A DNA stretch of 64,000 nucleotides from Cellulophaga sp. HaHaR_3_176 (GCF_019021925.1 NZ_CP058990.1:2878001-2942000), one strand, 5' to 3'. Positions 38,790 to 48,719 are shown, counted from the first letter of the stretch. Notes: generated from the letters alone by a model not told the origin. Made by a program: numbers and translations.

Positions 38790-39839
38790 ATGGGTGTACT
38801 TAAAGAATTTACGAAGGCAAATATTGAAAAACTAGAAGCTTTCCGGTTTCATAAAATTTCAAATGCGATAGCCACTTCAACACTTCAACACTTAACAGAA
38901 GAAAAGGGTATATTCTCCCCTCTTCTTAAAAAAAGAGCTGATGAATATGCTTTGGACGTATTGGGCTGGAAAGGCTTTGCGCCTTGGTTATATGTGTACA
39001 GTCATTTTACAGGCGAATTTAGAGAAGGTTGGATACCTGATAACTATTATGCTAAAATCGTCATTCCTAAAATACAAGGTGATTATGGTCAGGTTTCTAT
39101 GCTAAAACCTTTAACAAATCGATTATTTGAACAACGGATTACCCCTGATTTAGGTTATTATATTAATGGAAAATGGTTTGATGCTAATTATTATCCCATT
39201 CAAGAAAAAGAAGTGCAAAGCTTATTTTTTTCTGAAGCAGATAAGGTAATTTGTAAGTTAGATAAATCGTATCAAGGTAAGGGCATCTATATATTAGATA
39301 AAAAAAACTTTAAGACCTCAACGATTAAACAACTAGGAAATTGTGTCATTCAAAATTTTATACAGCAGCATAATTTTTTTAATGACTTCACTCCCAAATC
39401 TGTTGCGACAATCCGATTAACGACTGTCGTTGAAAGCGACAATAAAATTAGCCTACGAGCTGCATATTTACGTTTAGGGCGTAAAAACAATACGCATGTA
39501 GCCTCTGAAGATCATATACGCATACCAATTGATATGACTACAGGAACACTTGATGCTATTGGTTATTTGCCAAACTGGCATCAAATTGAAACACACCCAG
39601 ACAATCAAGTGTCTTTCTTAAATAAAAAAATTCCAAACTTTCAAGCCTGTATCGCTTTAACACAATCTCTTCATCAAAAAATGCCAATGGTAGTTTCCAT
39701 TGGATGGGATGTAGTTGTTAATGATAAAAATACTCCTGTAGTAATGGAATGGAATGGCTATAGTAATGATATTAAATTTTCAGAAGCAACCCAAGGGCCC
39801 TGTTTTAAAAATCTAGGCTGGAATAAACTACGTATATAA
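38790..39839 (+). CDS. Sugar-transfer-associated ATP-grasp enzyme
   Basis: This 349-residue protein fits the ATPgrasp_ST type. It has a nucleotide-binding lysine and glycine loop in C-K-L-D-K-S-Y-Q-G-K-G-I (about 152-163), F-I-Q-Q-H-N-F, S-V-A-T-I-R-L-T-T-V and the metal-binding ending S-I-G-W-D-V-V-V...P-V-V-M-E-W-N-G. ATP-grasp enzymes join a carboxylate to an amine or thiol using ATP. In polysaccharide clusters they are thought to attach amino acids or similar groups, but that is not proven for this type. It lies 18 bases after the CapK-like gene. Confidence 0.82.
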   Translation: MGVLKEFTKANIEKLEAFRFHKISNAIATSTLQHLTEEKGIFSPLLKKRADEYALDVLGWKGFAPWLYVYSHFTGEFREGWIPDNYYAKIVIPKIQGDYGQVSMLKPLTNRLFEQRITPDLGYYINGKWFDANYYPIQEKEVQSLFFSEADKVICKLDKSYQGKGIYILDKKNFKTSTIKQLGNCVIQNFIQQHNFFNDFTPKSVATIRLTTVVESDNKISLRAAYLRLGRKNNTHVASEDHIRIPIDMTTGTLDAIGYLPNWHQIETHPDNQVSFLNKKIPNFQACIALTQSLHQKMPMVVSIGWDVVVNDKNTPVVMEWNGYSNDIKFSEATQGPCFKNLGWNKLRI

Positions 39840-39891
39840 ACTATGATTTATTCCCTTAAATTACAACCTTCAAAAAAACATCAATACATTC

Positions 39892-40881
39892 ATGAAGATT
39901 AACTATTTTTTCAGGCATCCAAAAGTAGGCCATTCTATACAGCGAGTATTTAGAACCCTAATCGATGAAATAAATAAATCTACAGAAGTCTCTATTTTTG
40001 AAGTTCCTAGTAAATCATCGATGCCATGGGATATACTCGAAAACAGTGTATATGTTTATAAAAAAAGAGATAAAAAAGCTGTACATCATGTTACAGGACA
40101 TATACACGATGTGTTATTAGCTTTAATTGGTGTTAAAACCGTCTTAACCATCCATGATTTAGTATTTATTGACAATTCAAAAAACCCTATTAAGCGATTC
40201 TACAAGTGGTTATTCTGGCTCTATTTACCTATAAAAATAGCCAACAAAGTAGTTTGCATATCAAATCAAACAAAAGAAAATATTTTAGGTAGGCTGAAAA
40301 CAGATAAACTTGTAGTTATCTATAATGCAGTAGATCCAAGTTTCACTTTTTCAGAAAAAAACTTTAATAAATCTAGTCCTGTGATATTACATGTTGGTAC
40401 TGGTTGGAATAAAAATTTAGAAAAAACCATTAAAGCATTAGCAGACATACCATGTCACCTTCGTATTGTAGGTAAATTAAAAGAATCACAACTCCATTTA
40501 CTTCAGAAGTATAACCTGAACTATTCTAATGGACTAAACCTTACGGATAAAGAAATAAAAAAAGAATACGAAAATTGTGATATCGTTAATTTTCCGTCTG
40601 TATATGAAGGCTTTGGAATGCCAATTATTGAAGGGCAACAAACAGGTCGAATAGTGATTACTTCTAAAATTGAACCAATGCTTGAAGTTGCTAATGAAGC
40701 TGCAATATTTGTAGTTCCTGATGATGAAAACTCTTTAAGGCAGGCCTATCTAAAAGCGATACAAGATGATGCTTTTCGGGATACAATAATAAAAAAAGGA
40801 TATATAAACGCACAACGTTTTTCAGTAACAAATATTTCTAATCAATATTTAGAACTTTATAAAAAATTATTGCAAGCATGA
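39892..40881 (+). CDS. Glycosyltransferase, GT4 family
   Basis: This 329-residue protein is a little short for GT4. It has T-I-H-D-L-V-F-I, C-I-S-N-Q-T-K-E-N-I, H-V-G-T-G-W-N-K-N-L-E-K and the signature Y-E-G-F-G-M-P-I-I-E-G-Q-Q-T-G-R at about 243-258. It overlaps the next gene by four bases (ATGA), so the two are translationally coupled. Confidence 0.88.
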   Translation: MKINYFFRHPKVGHSIQRVFRTLIDEINKSTEVSIFEVPSKSSMPWDILENSVYVYKKRDKKAVHHVTGHIHDVLLALIGVKTVLTIHDLVFIDNSKNPIKRFYKWLFWLYLPIKIANKVVCISNQTKENILGRLKTDKLVVIYNAVDPSFTFSEKNFNKSSPVILHVGTGWNKNLEKTIKALADIPCHLRIVGKLKESQLHLLQKYNLNYSNGLNLTDKEIKKEYENCDIVNFPSVYEGFGMPIIEGQQTGRIVITSKIEPMLEVANEAAIFVVPDDENSLRQAYLKAIQDDAFRDTIIKKGYINAQRFSVTNISNQYLELYKKLLQA

Positions 40882-42049
40882 AAATACTTAGACTAATCTC
40901 TAGCATGGACCCTGTAAGTGGTGGTCCGTGCCAAGGCATTCGAAACGCCATTCCTGAATTAGATACGTTAGGTACTTATAATGAAGTAGTGTGCTTAGAT
41001 GATCCTAATGCTGAGTATTTAGGAAAAGATTCTTTTGTAATACATGCCATCGGAGCGGCCGCAACACCTTGGGGTTATCAAAAAAACTAATCCCGTGGTT
41101 GTTAGCTAATTTTCAACGATTTGATGTTATTATAGCTCACGGTTTGTGGCTGTACCATACTCATGCGGTTATTAAAGCCATTCTTCAGTATCGAAAAACA
41201 AATGACACCTCTCCTAAAGTATATGTTATGCCTCATGGAATGCTAGATCCCTATTTTCAAAAAGCTAAAGAGCGTAAGCTAAAAGCCTTGCGAAATGATG
41301 TGTATTGGAAACTATTTGAAAATAAGGTAATTAATGAGGCTGACGGCGTACTATTTACATGTGAAGAAGAATTACTCTTAGCACGTACTACATTCCCCAA
41401 TTACAAGCCTAAAAGAGAAATAAATGTCGGTTATGGTATACAAGCACCACCAGCCTACGAGAATCAAATGAAACTAGCTTTCATTAACAAAGTGCCTGAA
41501 TGGAACAAAGAACCTTTTTATTTATTTTTGAGTAGAGTTCACCAAAAAAAAGGAATTGATCTTTTGATAAAAGGTTATTTAAAGCTTGAAAAAGAATTTA
41601 AAACCATACCACAACTTATAATTGCCGGACCTGGCCTTGAACATGCTTATGGTAAAGAGATGCAAATGTTAGCTAGTGCTTCTTCAAACATACTATTTCC
41701 TGGAATGTTAAGTGGTGATGCAAAGTGGGGTGCCTTCTATGAAAGTCAAGCCTTTATTTTACCTAGTCACCAAGAAAATTTTGGAATTGCAGTAGTTGAA
41801 GCCTTAGCTTGTAATAAACCTGTATTAATTAGTGATAAAGTAAATATTTGGAGAGAAATTAAAACTGAAAATGCGGGCTTGATAGCAAAAGATAACGAAG
41901 AAGAAACGTATCAACTTTTACAAAAATGGCAAAACTTAAGTGTTCTTGAACAAGAAATGATGAGTAAAAATGCCTATAAAGCGTATCAAAAATTCTTCAC
42001 CATTAAACAATCCGTCAATCAATTTCTAAAAAGCATTGAAAATGCATAA
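40878..42049 (+). pseudogene. Glycosyltransferase (GT4) gene split by a one-base frameshift in a seven-A run
   Basis: Frame 1 starts at 40878 (M-K-I-L-R-L-I-S-S-M-D-P-V-S-G-G-P-C-Q-G) and stops at 41090. It breaks at seven A (41080-41086) after T-P-W-G-Y-Q. Adding one A would read Q-K-K-L-I-P-W-L-L and join directly to frame 2, which runs to 42049. Frame 2 carries the rest of the enzyme, including S-R-V-H-Q-K-K-G-I-D and Q-E-N-F-G-I-A-V-V-E-A-L-A. The joined protein would be about 390 residues, normal for the family. It could be a real mutation, a slippage-prone switch or a sequencing error. Frame 2 could start at a TTG at 41069 but would lack the N-terminal first strand. Confidence 0.85.
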
Positions 42050-42587
42050 TCAAGATACATACACAGGCGCTTCCTTTTCACTAAAAAATAGAATATCTAG
42101 AGTTATCTGGAATACTACATATCTCTTTTTGTTTAAATATTCTCCTAGACCTTTTCATTCATGGAGGTCATTTTTATTGAAATTATTTGGCGCAAAAATA
42201 GGAAAAGGGGTACATATTTATCCTAAAGTTAAAATTTGGGCACCATGGAACTTGGTAATACATGATGAAGTTGGTGTTGCTGATGGTGTAGATTTATATT
42301 CACAAGGTAAAATTACGCTAGAGCATAGAGCCATTATTTCGCAACGCTCCTATATTTGTACAGGAACTCATGATTTTAATCAAAAAGGACACCCTTTATA
42401 CACCCAAGACATTTGTATTGGTAGAAATGCATGGGTTGCAGCCGAAGCTTTTATAGGGCCTGGCGTAACAGTTAACGAAGGAGCTGTTGTTGGAGCCCGA
42501 GCTGCTGTATTTAAAGATGTACCCTCTTGGACTGTTGTTGGAGGAAACCCTGCTAAATTTATAAAAAACCGCCAAACCTTAAATTAA
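42042..42587 (+). CDS. WcaF-like hexapeptide acetyltransferase
   Basis: This 181-residue protein resembles colanic-acid WcaF. It has P-R-P-F-H-S-W-R-S-F-L-L-K-L-F-G-A-K-I-G-K-G-V-H-I, then Y-P-K-V-K-I-W-A-P-W-N-L, S-Q-R-S-Y-I-C-T-G-T-H-D and a hexapeptide end with W-T-V-V-G-G-N-P-A-K. I chose the ATG at 42042 over the TTG at 42036. It overlaps the split glycosyltransferase by eight bases. It probably O-acetylates a sugar residue of the repeat unit. Confidence 0.88.
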   Translation: MHNQDTYTGASFSLKNRISRVIWNTTYLFLFKYSPRPFHSWRSFLLKLFGAKIGKGVHIYPKVKIWAPWNLVIHDEVGVADGVDLYSQGKITLEHRAIISQRSYICTGTHDFNQKGHPLYTQDICIGRNAWVAAEAFIGPGVTVNEGAVVGARAAVFKDVPSWTVVGGNPAKFIKNRQTLN

Positions 42588-43492
42588 TGCATTCAATAAC
42601 CACAATAATACTTACATATAACGAAGAAAAGCACATTGCTCGTTGCATTAAAAATGCACAGCAATTTTCTAGTAAAATTTTTTTAGTAGATTCATTTTCT
42701 AACGATAAAACAGTAGCGATTGCAGAATCATTAGGCGCTAAAGTATTCCAAAATAAATGGGAAAATAACCATGCCAAACAATTTAATTGGGGTTTAGAGA
42801 ATTTACCCATCACCACAGAATGGGTTTTTAGATTGGATGCCGATGAATATTTGACAGAAGATTTGATACTCGAAATAAATAAAAAAATGCCAAGTATTTC
42901 AGAAAAAATCTCTGGTATCGTATGCGAGCGTAAAATGTATTTTTTAGGCACACTAATGACCAAAGGTATGGTACAAATGAATATGTTACGCTTATTTAGG
43001 TATGCAGATGGCATTTGCGAAGACCGTTGGATGGATGAGCACATTGTGCTTACAAAAGGTGATACTGAGCAATTTGAAGGGTATTTTGTAGATGACAACA
43101 AAAACTCGCTAGGTTGGTGGGTTGAGAAACACAACAATTACTCAATTAGAGAAGCCGTTGAATTATTAAACCTAGATTATCATATAATTACTCCTAAATC
43201 AGAACAAGCTATAGCGCATGAATTATCTGATGATGCGAAATCTAAACGCGAAAAGAAAAGGAAATATGCTAATATGCCATTATTCTGGCGCGCATATATT
43301 TATTTCGTCTTTAGATATTTTTTTAAATTAGGTTTTATCCAAGGCAAAGAAGGTTTTTTATGGCACTTTTTACAAGGTTGGTGGTACAGAACCTTAGTCG
43401 ATGCAAAAATATATGAGGTTAAAAAAGCTTGTGGTACTGACCCTAAAAAAATGAAACAATTTATTTTAGAAAATTACAACTTAAAACTTTAA
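42587..43492 (+). CDS. Glycosyltransferase, GT2 family
   Basis: This 301-residue GT-A enzyme has T-T-I-I-L-T-Y-N-E-E-K-H-I at its N-terminus, D-S-F-S-N-D-K-T and the metal-binding W-V-F-R-L-D-A-D-E-Y at about residues 78-87. It ends with an amphipathic Y-I-Y-F-V-F-R-Y-F-F-K-L-G-F segment. It overlaps the acetyltransferase by one base (TAATG) and is the last gene of the polysaccharide operon. Confidence 0.9.
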   Translation: MHSITTIILTYNEEKHIARCIKNAQQFSSKIFLVDSFSNDKTVAIAESLGAKVFQNKWENNHAKQFNWGLENLPITTEWVFRLDADEYLTEDLILEINKKMPSISEKISGIVCERKMYFLGTLMTKGMVQMNMLRLFRYADGICEDRWMDEHIVLTKGDTEQFEGYFVDDNKNSLGWWVEKHNNYSIREAVELLNLDYHIITPKSEQAIAHELSDDAKSKREKKRKYANMPLFWRAYIYFVFRYFFKLGFIQGKEGFLWHFLQGWWYRTLVDAKIYEVKKACGTDPKKMKQFILENYNLKL

Positions 43493-43515
43493 CTTTTAGA
43501 GTTATTATAACGAAT

Positions 43516-43553
43516 AAAAAAAGGGCATAATTTTAAAAATTATGCCCTTTTTT
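43516..43553. terminator. Bidirectional terminator between the polysaccharide operon and the beta-helix lipoprotein gene
   Basis: A-run, GGGCATAATTTT, AAAATTATGCCC and a T-run form a long symmetric stem that would stop transcription from either side. It lies 24 bases after the GT2 stop and 27 bases from the stop of the convergent gene. Confidence 0.92.
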
Positions 43554-43579
43554 ATATTATGCTTACAGCATACTTAAAA

Positions 43580-45850
43580 TTAATCATATTGATAATCAGC
43601 CGTGAGCTCTACGGTTATTTCAACCTTTCCTGTATTATTAAAATCACCATCAGCATTTAAGTAAATATATCTATTGCCTATTACCTCTGTAATTTCAGCT
43701 ATGGTTTTTGAAACAACACCTTGAGTTTTAGAAACAGCATCCATTAGATTATCAACTAATGAAGTGCTTGTACCTATAGAAACCTCAATACCAGAAGCTA
43801 AACCTTCTAAGGTATTAGCCGAAATATTTTGAACCATAAAACCTGATGGTATATTTATATCTAATTTTTGACTTGTTCCATATCCTAAATCTACTATTTC
43901 GGTACGAGTCCAAATATCTTTTTGAATATTATTAACCTGTTCTATAATCATGTTATTACTAACATCTGTTACTTTTGCATAATTAACATGCGTGTTACTT
44001 GAATTAGCAAATAACATTCTACAACTTTGACCATACACATCTTCATCTATATTCCGCCAACCATTTACTGTAATTTCATAATGGTTATTTGATCCATTTT
44101 TTAAAGTTTCTTCGTCATGATATATAAGACCCATATATAATTGTTCTGATGTATGTTCTTCAATACTTAAACTTGAATTGATGATAGTATTATTAGAGCC
44201 GAATATTCCAAAAAAACCTCCATGATTTGTATTTAATTCTTTAACAGATACTTGAATGTTATCCCAAGTAACATAATCGCCTGTTCCAAAATCTAGAGGA
44301 TATATTCCTGAGATATCAGAGTTATCTTTTAACGTAATATTTTCCAAAACTGTACTAGTTAAAGGGCCTACAAACCGTAAACAATTAAATTTCCATTCCG
44401 AATTAAAAATATCAGAAGTGTATTCTCCATATAAATTTTTAAATTCCCCATTGGTGATATCACCTAAATCACCCAAACCATCTCTACGGTAAGAACTATA
44501 ATTATCAACTAGCACGTTCTCTACCTTGCCAACCATTTTCAATGAATTACAATAACCACTTGCCCCCCTTGTATTAACAGTACCGACATATTCACCATAA
44601 TCTATAATATTTTTTAGTTCAATATTTTGAGGAAAATGATCATTAATTGCTGAATCTGTATTTAAATAAAACAAATGAGGTGGTGGAAATCTATATGTAT
44701 CATTACCTACAAATGCACCAAGATTACTACCATCTATATTTTGCATATCGGAATATCTATAAGATTTCAAGTTATTTACCACAAAACCATTAACATTACC
44801 TTGAACACCCATTAATGTACCATCAAATGTTATATTATTGAATGTAATGTTTGATGGAATAGAAGTTAGACCTATTGCTTCTGAATTAATTGTTTGATTA
44901 GCATTATACTGTTCTTTAAATTTAAAAACAAATTGCATAAACGTATTTGCCGTTGTTCCTTTAGCTTTAAAAATCACATTATCATATAAAATATTTTCTG
45001 ACCCTTCTAATGAAAAAATTGTATGAAAAGAAGTAGTACCCTTAAAAATAGGATTTGTAGAGTTAAAAATAATTTCTCGTTTTTCAGACAAGTAATTTTC
45101 TAATTGTTGTTGATTTGTATGATTATCTGTTGTCAATGACCAATCATAACCGGCATCATATGAATTATCATATAAAAAAGTAACATTTTTTATTGTTATA
45201 TCTTTTACTAAAGCCATATAAAATGCTGGTGAATACAAGCTATTTATAATGATATTAGCGCCATTCTTTCCCTCAATCCAGGTATTATCCTCTATAAATA
45301 TTGATTTTTTTCCTAATTCTTCAACATCTAAAAAAATATTTTGGTCAACCATTATTTTAGCAGTAACGGCATGGGCTTGTGCTAGAGTTTCTACAAAAAC
45401 ATCACGATCATCAGTTATACCATCCATAACAGCTCCAAACCAGTAAGGCACTAAATATTGTTCTTCTATAAATGTGCCAGACAAACTAATCGTATTAAAG
45501 ACTTGGTACTTTGTTTTAGAGATAACTTCACTTTCATCACCAGTTATAACCCCATTACGTAAAGAACCACCACTAAAATATAAAGTAACATTTTCTGGCA
45601 AAATGATAGTTTCTCCTTTCAAATCAAAGTCAAATTGAATATCCCAAATAGCATCACTAAACCCGTCTGGAATATTATTCCAATCGAAATCTTCAGAAAT
45701 TACGAGTGTTTCTTTTTCTTCGATTATAATTTCTTCATCTTCAGAAGCTAAAATTGATTGAACAAATAAGTCACTACTATTTTGACAAGAAGTTCCTGAA
45801 AAAAGAATACAGACCGTTAAAAATACGGTACTCAACATAAATCGATTCAT
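43580..45850 (-). CDS. Lipoprotein with right-handed parallel beta-helix (pectate-lyase-like) fold
   Basis: This 756-residue protein has a lipoprotein signal peptide with lipobox F-S-G-T-S-C (Cys about residue 22), followed by Q-N-S-S-D and an acidic stretch. The body has recurrent short strands ending in N-I-T-F, N-V-I-F, N-I-T-L-K-D and similar asparagine-rich turns, as in parallel beta-helix proteins. It contains D-G-I-T-D-D-R-D near residue 142, which resembles the G-x-x-D-D-T entry of pectate-lyase-superfamily proteins. No catalytic set can be fixed. Its position, convergent at the end of the polysaccharide cluster, suggests a glycan-binding or lyase role. Confidence 0.75.
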   Translation of the reverse strand: MNRFMLSTVFLTVCILFSGTSCQNSSDLFVQSILASEDEEIIIEEKETLVISEDFDWNNIPDGFSDAIWDIQFDFDLKGETIILPENVTLYFSGGSLRNGVITGDESEVISKTKYQVFNTISLSGTFIEEQYLVPYWFGAVMDGITDDRDVFVETLAQAHAVTAKIMVDQNIFLDVEELGKKSIFIEDNTWIEGKNGANIIINSLYSPAFYMALVKDITIKNVTFLYDNSYDAGYDWSLTTDNHTNQQQLENYLSEKREIIFNSTNPIFKGTTSFHTIFSLEGSENILYDNVIFKAKGTTANTFMQFVFKFKEQYNANQTINSEAIGLTSIPSNITFNNITFDGTLMGVQGNVNGFVVNNLKSYRYSDMQNIDGSNLGAFVGNDTYRFPPPHLFYLNTDSAINDHFPQNIELKNIIDYGEYVGTVNTRGASGYCNSLKMVGKVENVLVDNYSSYRRDGLGDLGDITNGEFKNLYGEYTSDIFNSEWKFNCLRFVGPLTSTVLENITLKDNSDISGIYPLDFGTGDYVTWDNIQVSVKELNTNHGGFFGIFGSNNTIINSSLSIEEHTSEQLYMGLIYHDEETLKNGSNNHYEITVNGWRNIDEDVYGQSCRMLFANSSNTHVNYAKVTDVSNNMIIEQVNNIQKDIWTRTEIVDLGYGTSQKLDINIPSGFMVQNISANTLEGLASGIEVSIGTSTSLVDNLMDAVSKTQGVVSKTIAEITEVIGNRYIYLNADGDFNNTGKVEITVELTADYQYD

Positions 45851-45926
45851 TTTATTTTATTTTGTAGGTTTTGCATTGTAATTAAATTGGGGTTTATCTA
45901 CAACGTGAATATTTTATCGTTATAAC

Positions 45927-45935
45927 GCAAAAATA
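45927..45935 (-). promoter_or_regulatory. Candidate -7 box for the beta-helix lipoprotein gene
   Basis: On the minus strand this reads TATTTTTGC, matching the Bacteroidota -7 form TAnnTTTGC, 76 bases before the start codon. A TTG lies 15 bases upstream, a little close for the -33 element. Confidence 0.45.
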
Positions 45936-46148
45936 CAAGGTTAAAGTGCTCAATCCGAAATGTTTTTATCACAATTAAGACATTTACATTTTATTTTATC
46001 TCTTGAGAAGAATACTTCAAAAATTTTCTAAAATAGATGATTTTATCACATTAAATTATTCATTTTCAATACCATAAGCTGTTAACTTATACTTTTATAT
46101 ATAATATTTTATGCAGTATAAAATGAATATCACTTATGTTATAACTAA
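45936..46148. other. AT-rich gap with no recognisable gene
   Basis: Nothing convincing was seen beyond the promoter of the minus-strand lipoprotein. The next recognisable sequence is the decayed acetyltransferase. Confidence 0.5.
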
Positions 46149-46430
46149 AACATAAAAAAATTAGAGCAAATAATAACATTACAACAAGCTAATTTGTATA
46201 AATATGTTACGGAAGTAAAAAAAAAGATGAATGTATTGTAACCACAGAACATACCTTTTAAATTTTTAAAAGCTATGAATGATGTTTGTGCACATACTAT
46301 TACTACATATAGGGATGATGTTATTGGATATGCACTTAACATGCATCCGTTTTTTGGAGATAAAGTTGAAGTTTTAGAGCTATTATTTGAAATAATTAGT
46401 AAAGAAGGTATATTAATCAGTGAAAAATAG
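46149..46430 (+). pseudogene. Decayed GNAT acetyltransferase, N-terminal half only
   Basis: One frame from 46149 to the stop at 46428-46430 is interrupted by a stop at 46239-46241. It reads Q-A-N-L-Y-K-Y-V-T-E-V before the stop and F-L-K-A-M-N-D-V-C-A-H-T-I then V-I-G-Y-A-L-N-M-H-P-F-F-G-D-K after it. This matches the first half of flavobacterial GNAT proteins. The acetyl-CoA loop (Q/R-x-x-G-x-G/A) and the C-terminal half are missing and there is no good start codon. Two compensating frameshifts instead of one stop are also possible, since the shifted frame reads I-V-T-T-E-H-T-F. It is a relic in either case. Confidence 0.7.
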
Positions 46431-46519
46431 ATAACAATGGGTCACAAGTTTACATCTCTAAAAACCATAGCAAAAAAGCTATAAGCTAAAAACTGAAAAT
46501 GATTTAACTATATCGTATC

Positions 46520-46702
46520 ATGCCTTATAATTGGCAACGTAAAATAAAGAGTAAAGAGCTTGCAGAAGTTATTGTGATACCTGAGGCAAACGTATCCATA
46601 TTAAAACCTGGTAAATAGAGCTATTCATTTCTCTACACCTGAAGCAATCTGTAAAACTTTAGAATACTAACCTGCTGATATATATTAGAATACCAACCAT
46701 AA
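46520..46702 (+). pseudogene. Decayed small XRE/Cro-type regulator
   Basis: The first frame reads K-I-K-S-K-E-L-A-E-V-I-V-I-P-E-A-N-V-S-I-L-K-P-G-K then stops. One base on, the frame reads R-A-I-H-F-S-T-P-E-A-I-C-K-T-L-E-Y and stops. After a second shift comes I-L-E-Y-Q-P and a stop. Joined, this is the common ~65-residue regulator whose intact form reads S-K-E-L-A-x-x-I-G-I-T-x-x-N-x-S-I-L-K-x-G-K-A-K-A-I-R-F-S-T-L-E-A-I-C-K and ends G-D-I-L-E-Y. It carries at least two frameshifts and an in-frame stop, so it is not functional. Confidence 0.8.
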
Positions 46703-46732
46703 AAAAAGCCATACATTTCTGTATAGCTTTTT
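46703..46732 (-). terminator. Terminator of the atpD-atpC operon
   Basis: The stem AAAAAGC-c-ATACA / TGTAT-a-GCTTTTT has one mismatch and a four-base loop. Read on the minus strand it lies 25 bases past the atpC stop and ends in a T-run. Confidence 0.75.
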
Positions 46733-46757
46733 AATATATTTGATTGTTTTAACTAAT

Positions 46758-47039
46758 TTAATCTGCTAAAACAATAACCTTATTATCTTTCATTTCAACT
46801 GTACCACTTGAAATTGCTAATGTAATTGCACCGCTATTAGACTTGGAAAATTTAGCCTTATTAGCATCTGCTATAATAACATTATTTCCTTGAATTTTAA
46901 CTGTACCCTCTTGCAACAATGAAACTATTGGTGCGTGATTAGCCAACATTTGAAACTCTCCGTTAATACCAGGTACCGTTACCGAAGTAACTTCTCCTGA
47001 AAATAATGTAGCTTCTGGCGAAACGATTTCTAAATACAT
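46758..47039 (-). CDS. atpC: F1 ATP synthase epsilon subunit, short form
   Basis: This 93-residue protein starts M-Y-L-E-I-V-S-P-E-A-T-L-F-S-G-E-V and has V-P-G-I-N-G-E-F-Q-M-L-A-N-H-A-P-I-V-S-L-L, the epsilon beta-sandwich. It ends right after that domain; the two C-terminal helices found in the ~139-residue E. coli subunit, which inhibit ATP hydrolysis, are absent. It lies 33 bases after atpD. The rest of the ATP synthase genes are not in the window, which is usual in Bacteroidota. Confidence 0.95.
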   Translation of the reverse strand: MYLEIVSPEATLFSGEVTSVTVPGINGEFQMLANHAPIVSLLQEGTVKIQGNNVIIADANKAKFSKSNSGAITLAISSGTVEMKDNKVIVLAD

Positions 47040-47072
47040 AGTTATAAAAGTATTAAGTACTTATTTATAATA

Positions 47073-48584
<1,512 letters not shown>

Positions 48585-48626
48585 CTAAGTATTTATGTTT
48601 AGAATTAACACTTCTTAAAAACTCAA

Positions 48627-48645
48627 TTGACTAATTTTTAGTCAA
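48627..48645 (-). promoter_or_regulatory. Perfect inverted repeat in the atpD leader
   Basis: TTGACTAA-ttt-TTAGTCAA forms a perfect eight-base inverted repeat between the -7 box and the atpD start, about 46 bases before the ATG. It may be an RNA hairpin or an operator for a dimeric regulator. Confidence 0.5.
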
Positions 48646-48661
48646 CTATGTTTTTCAGGGT

Positions 48662-48670
48662 GCAAAGATA
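48662..48670 (-). promoter_or_regulatory. Candidate -7 box of the atpD-atpC promoter
   Basis: On the minus strand this reads TATCTTTGC, an exact TAnnTTTGC match, 80 bases upstream of atpD. No clear TTTG -33 element is seen. Confidence 0.55.
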
Positions 48671-48719
48671 TGTTTTTAGATTTTAAATAGAAATTGTTTT
48701 TTGACTTTTATGCATATAA

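Noticed and set aside
41080..41090. Programmed ribosomal frameshift site
   Set aside because: Seven A followed by CTAA has no spaced Shine-Dalgarno or evident downstream structure, and the families involved are not known for programmed shifts. Mutation, slippage or sequencing error is simpler.
41069..42049. 326-residue frame as a separate complete glycosyltransferase with TTG start
   Set aside because: It lacks the N-terminal strand of a GT-B enzyme, which lies in the preceding 70-residue frame; the two join by one base at the A run, so one split gene is the better reading.
42559..43137. 192-residue minus-strand frame opposite the GT2 gene
   Set aside because: It is an antisense shadow; the + strand frame has clear GT2 motifs and tight coupling to its neighbours.
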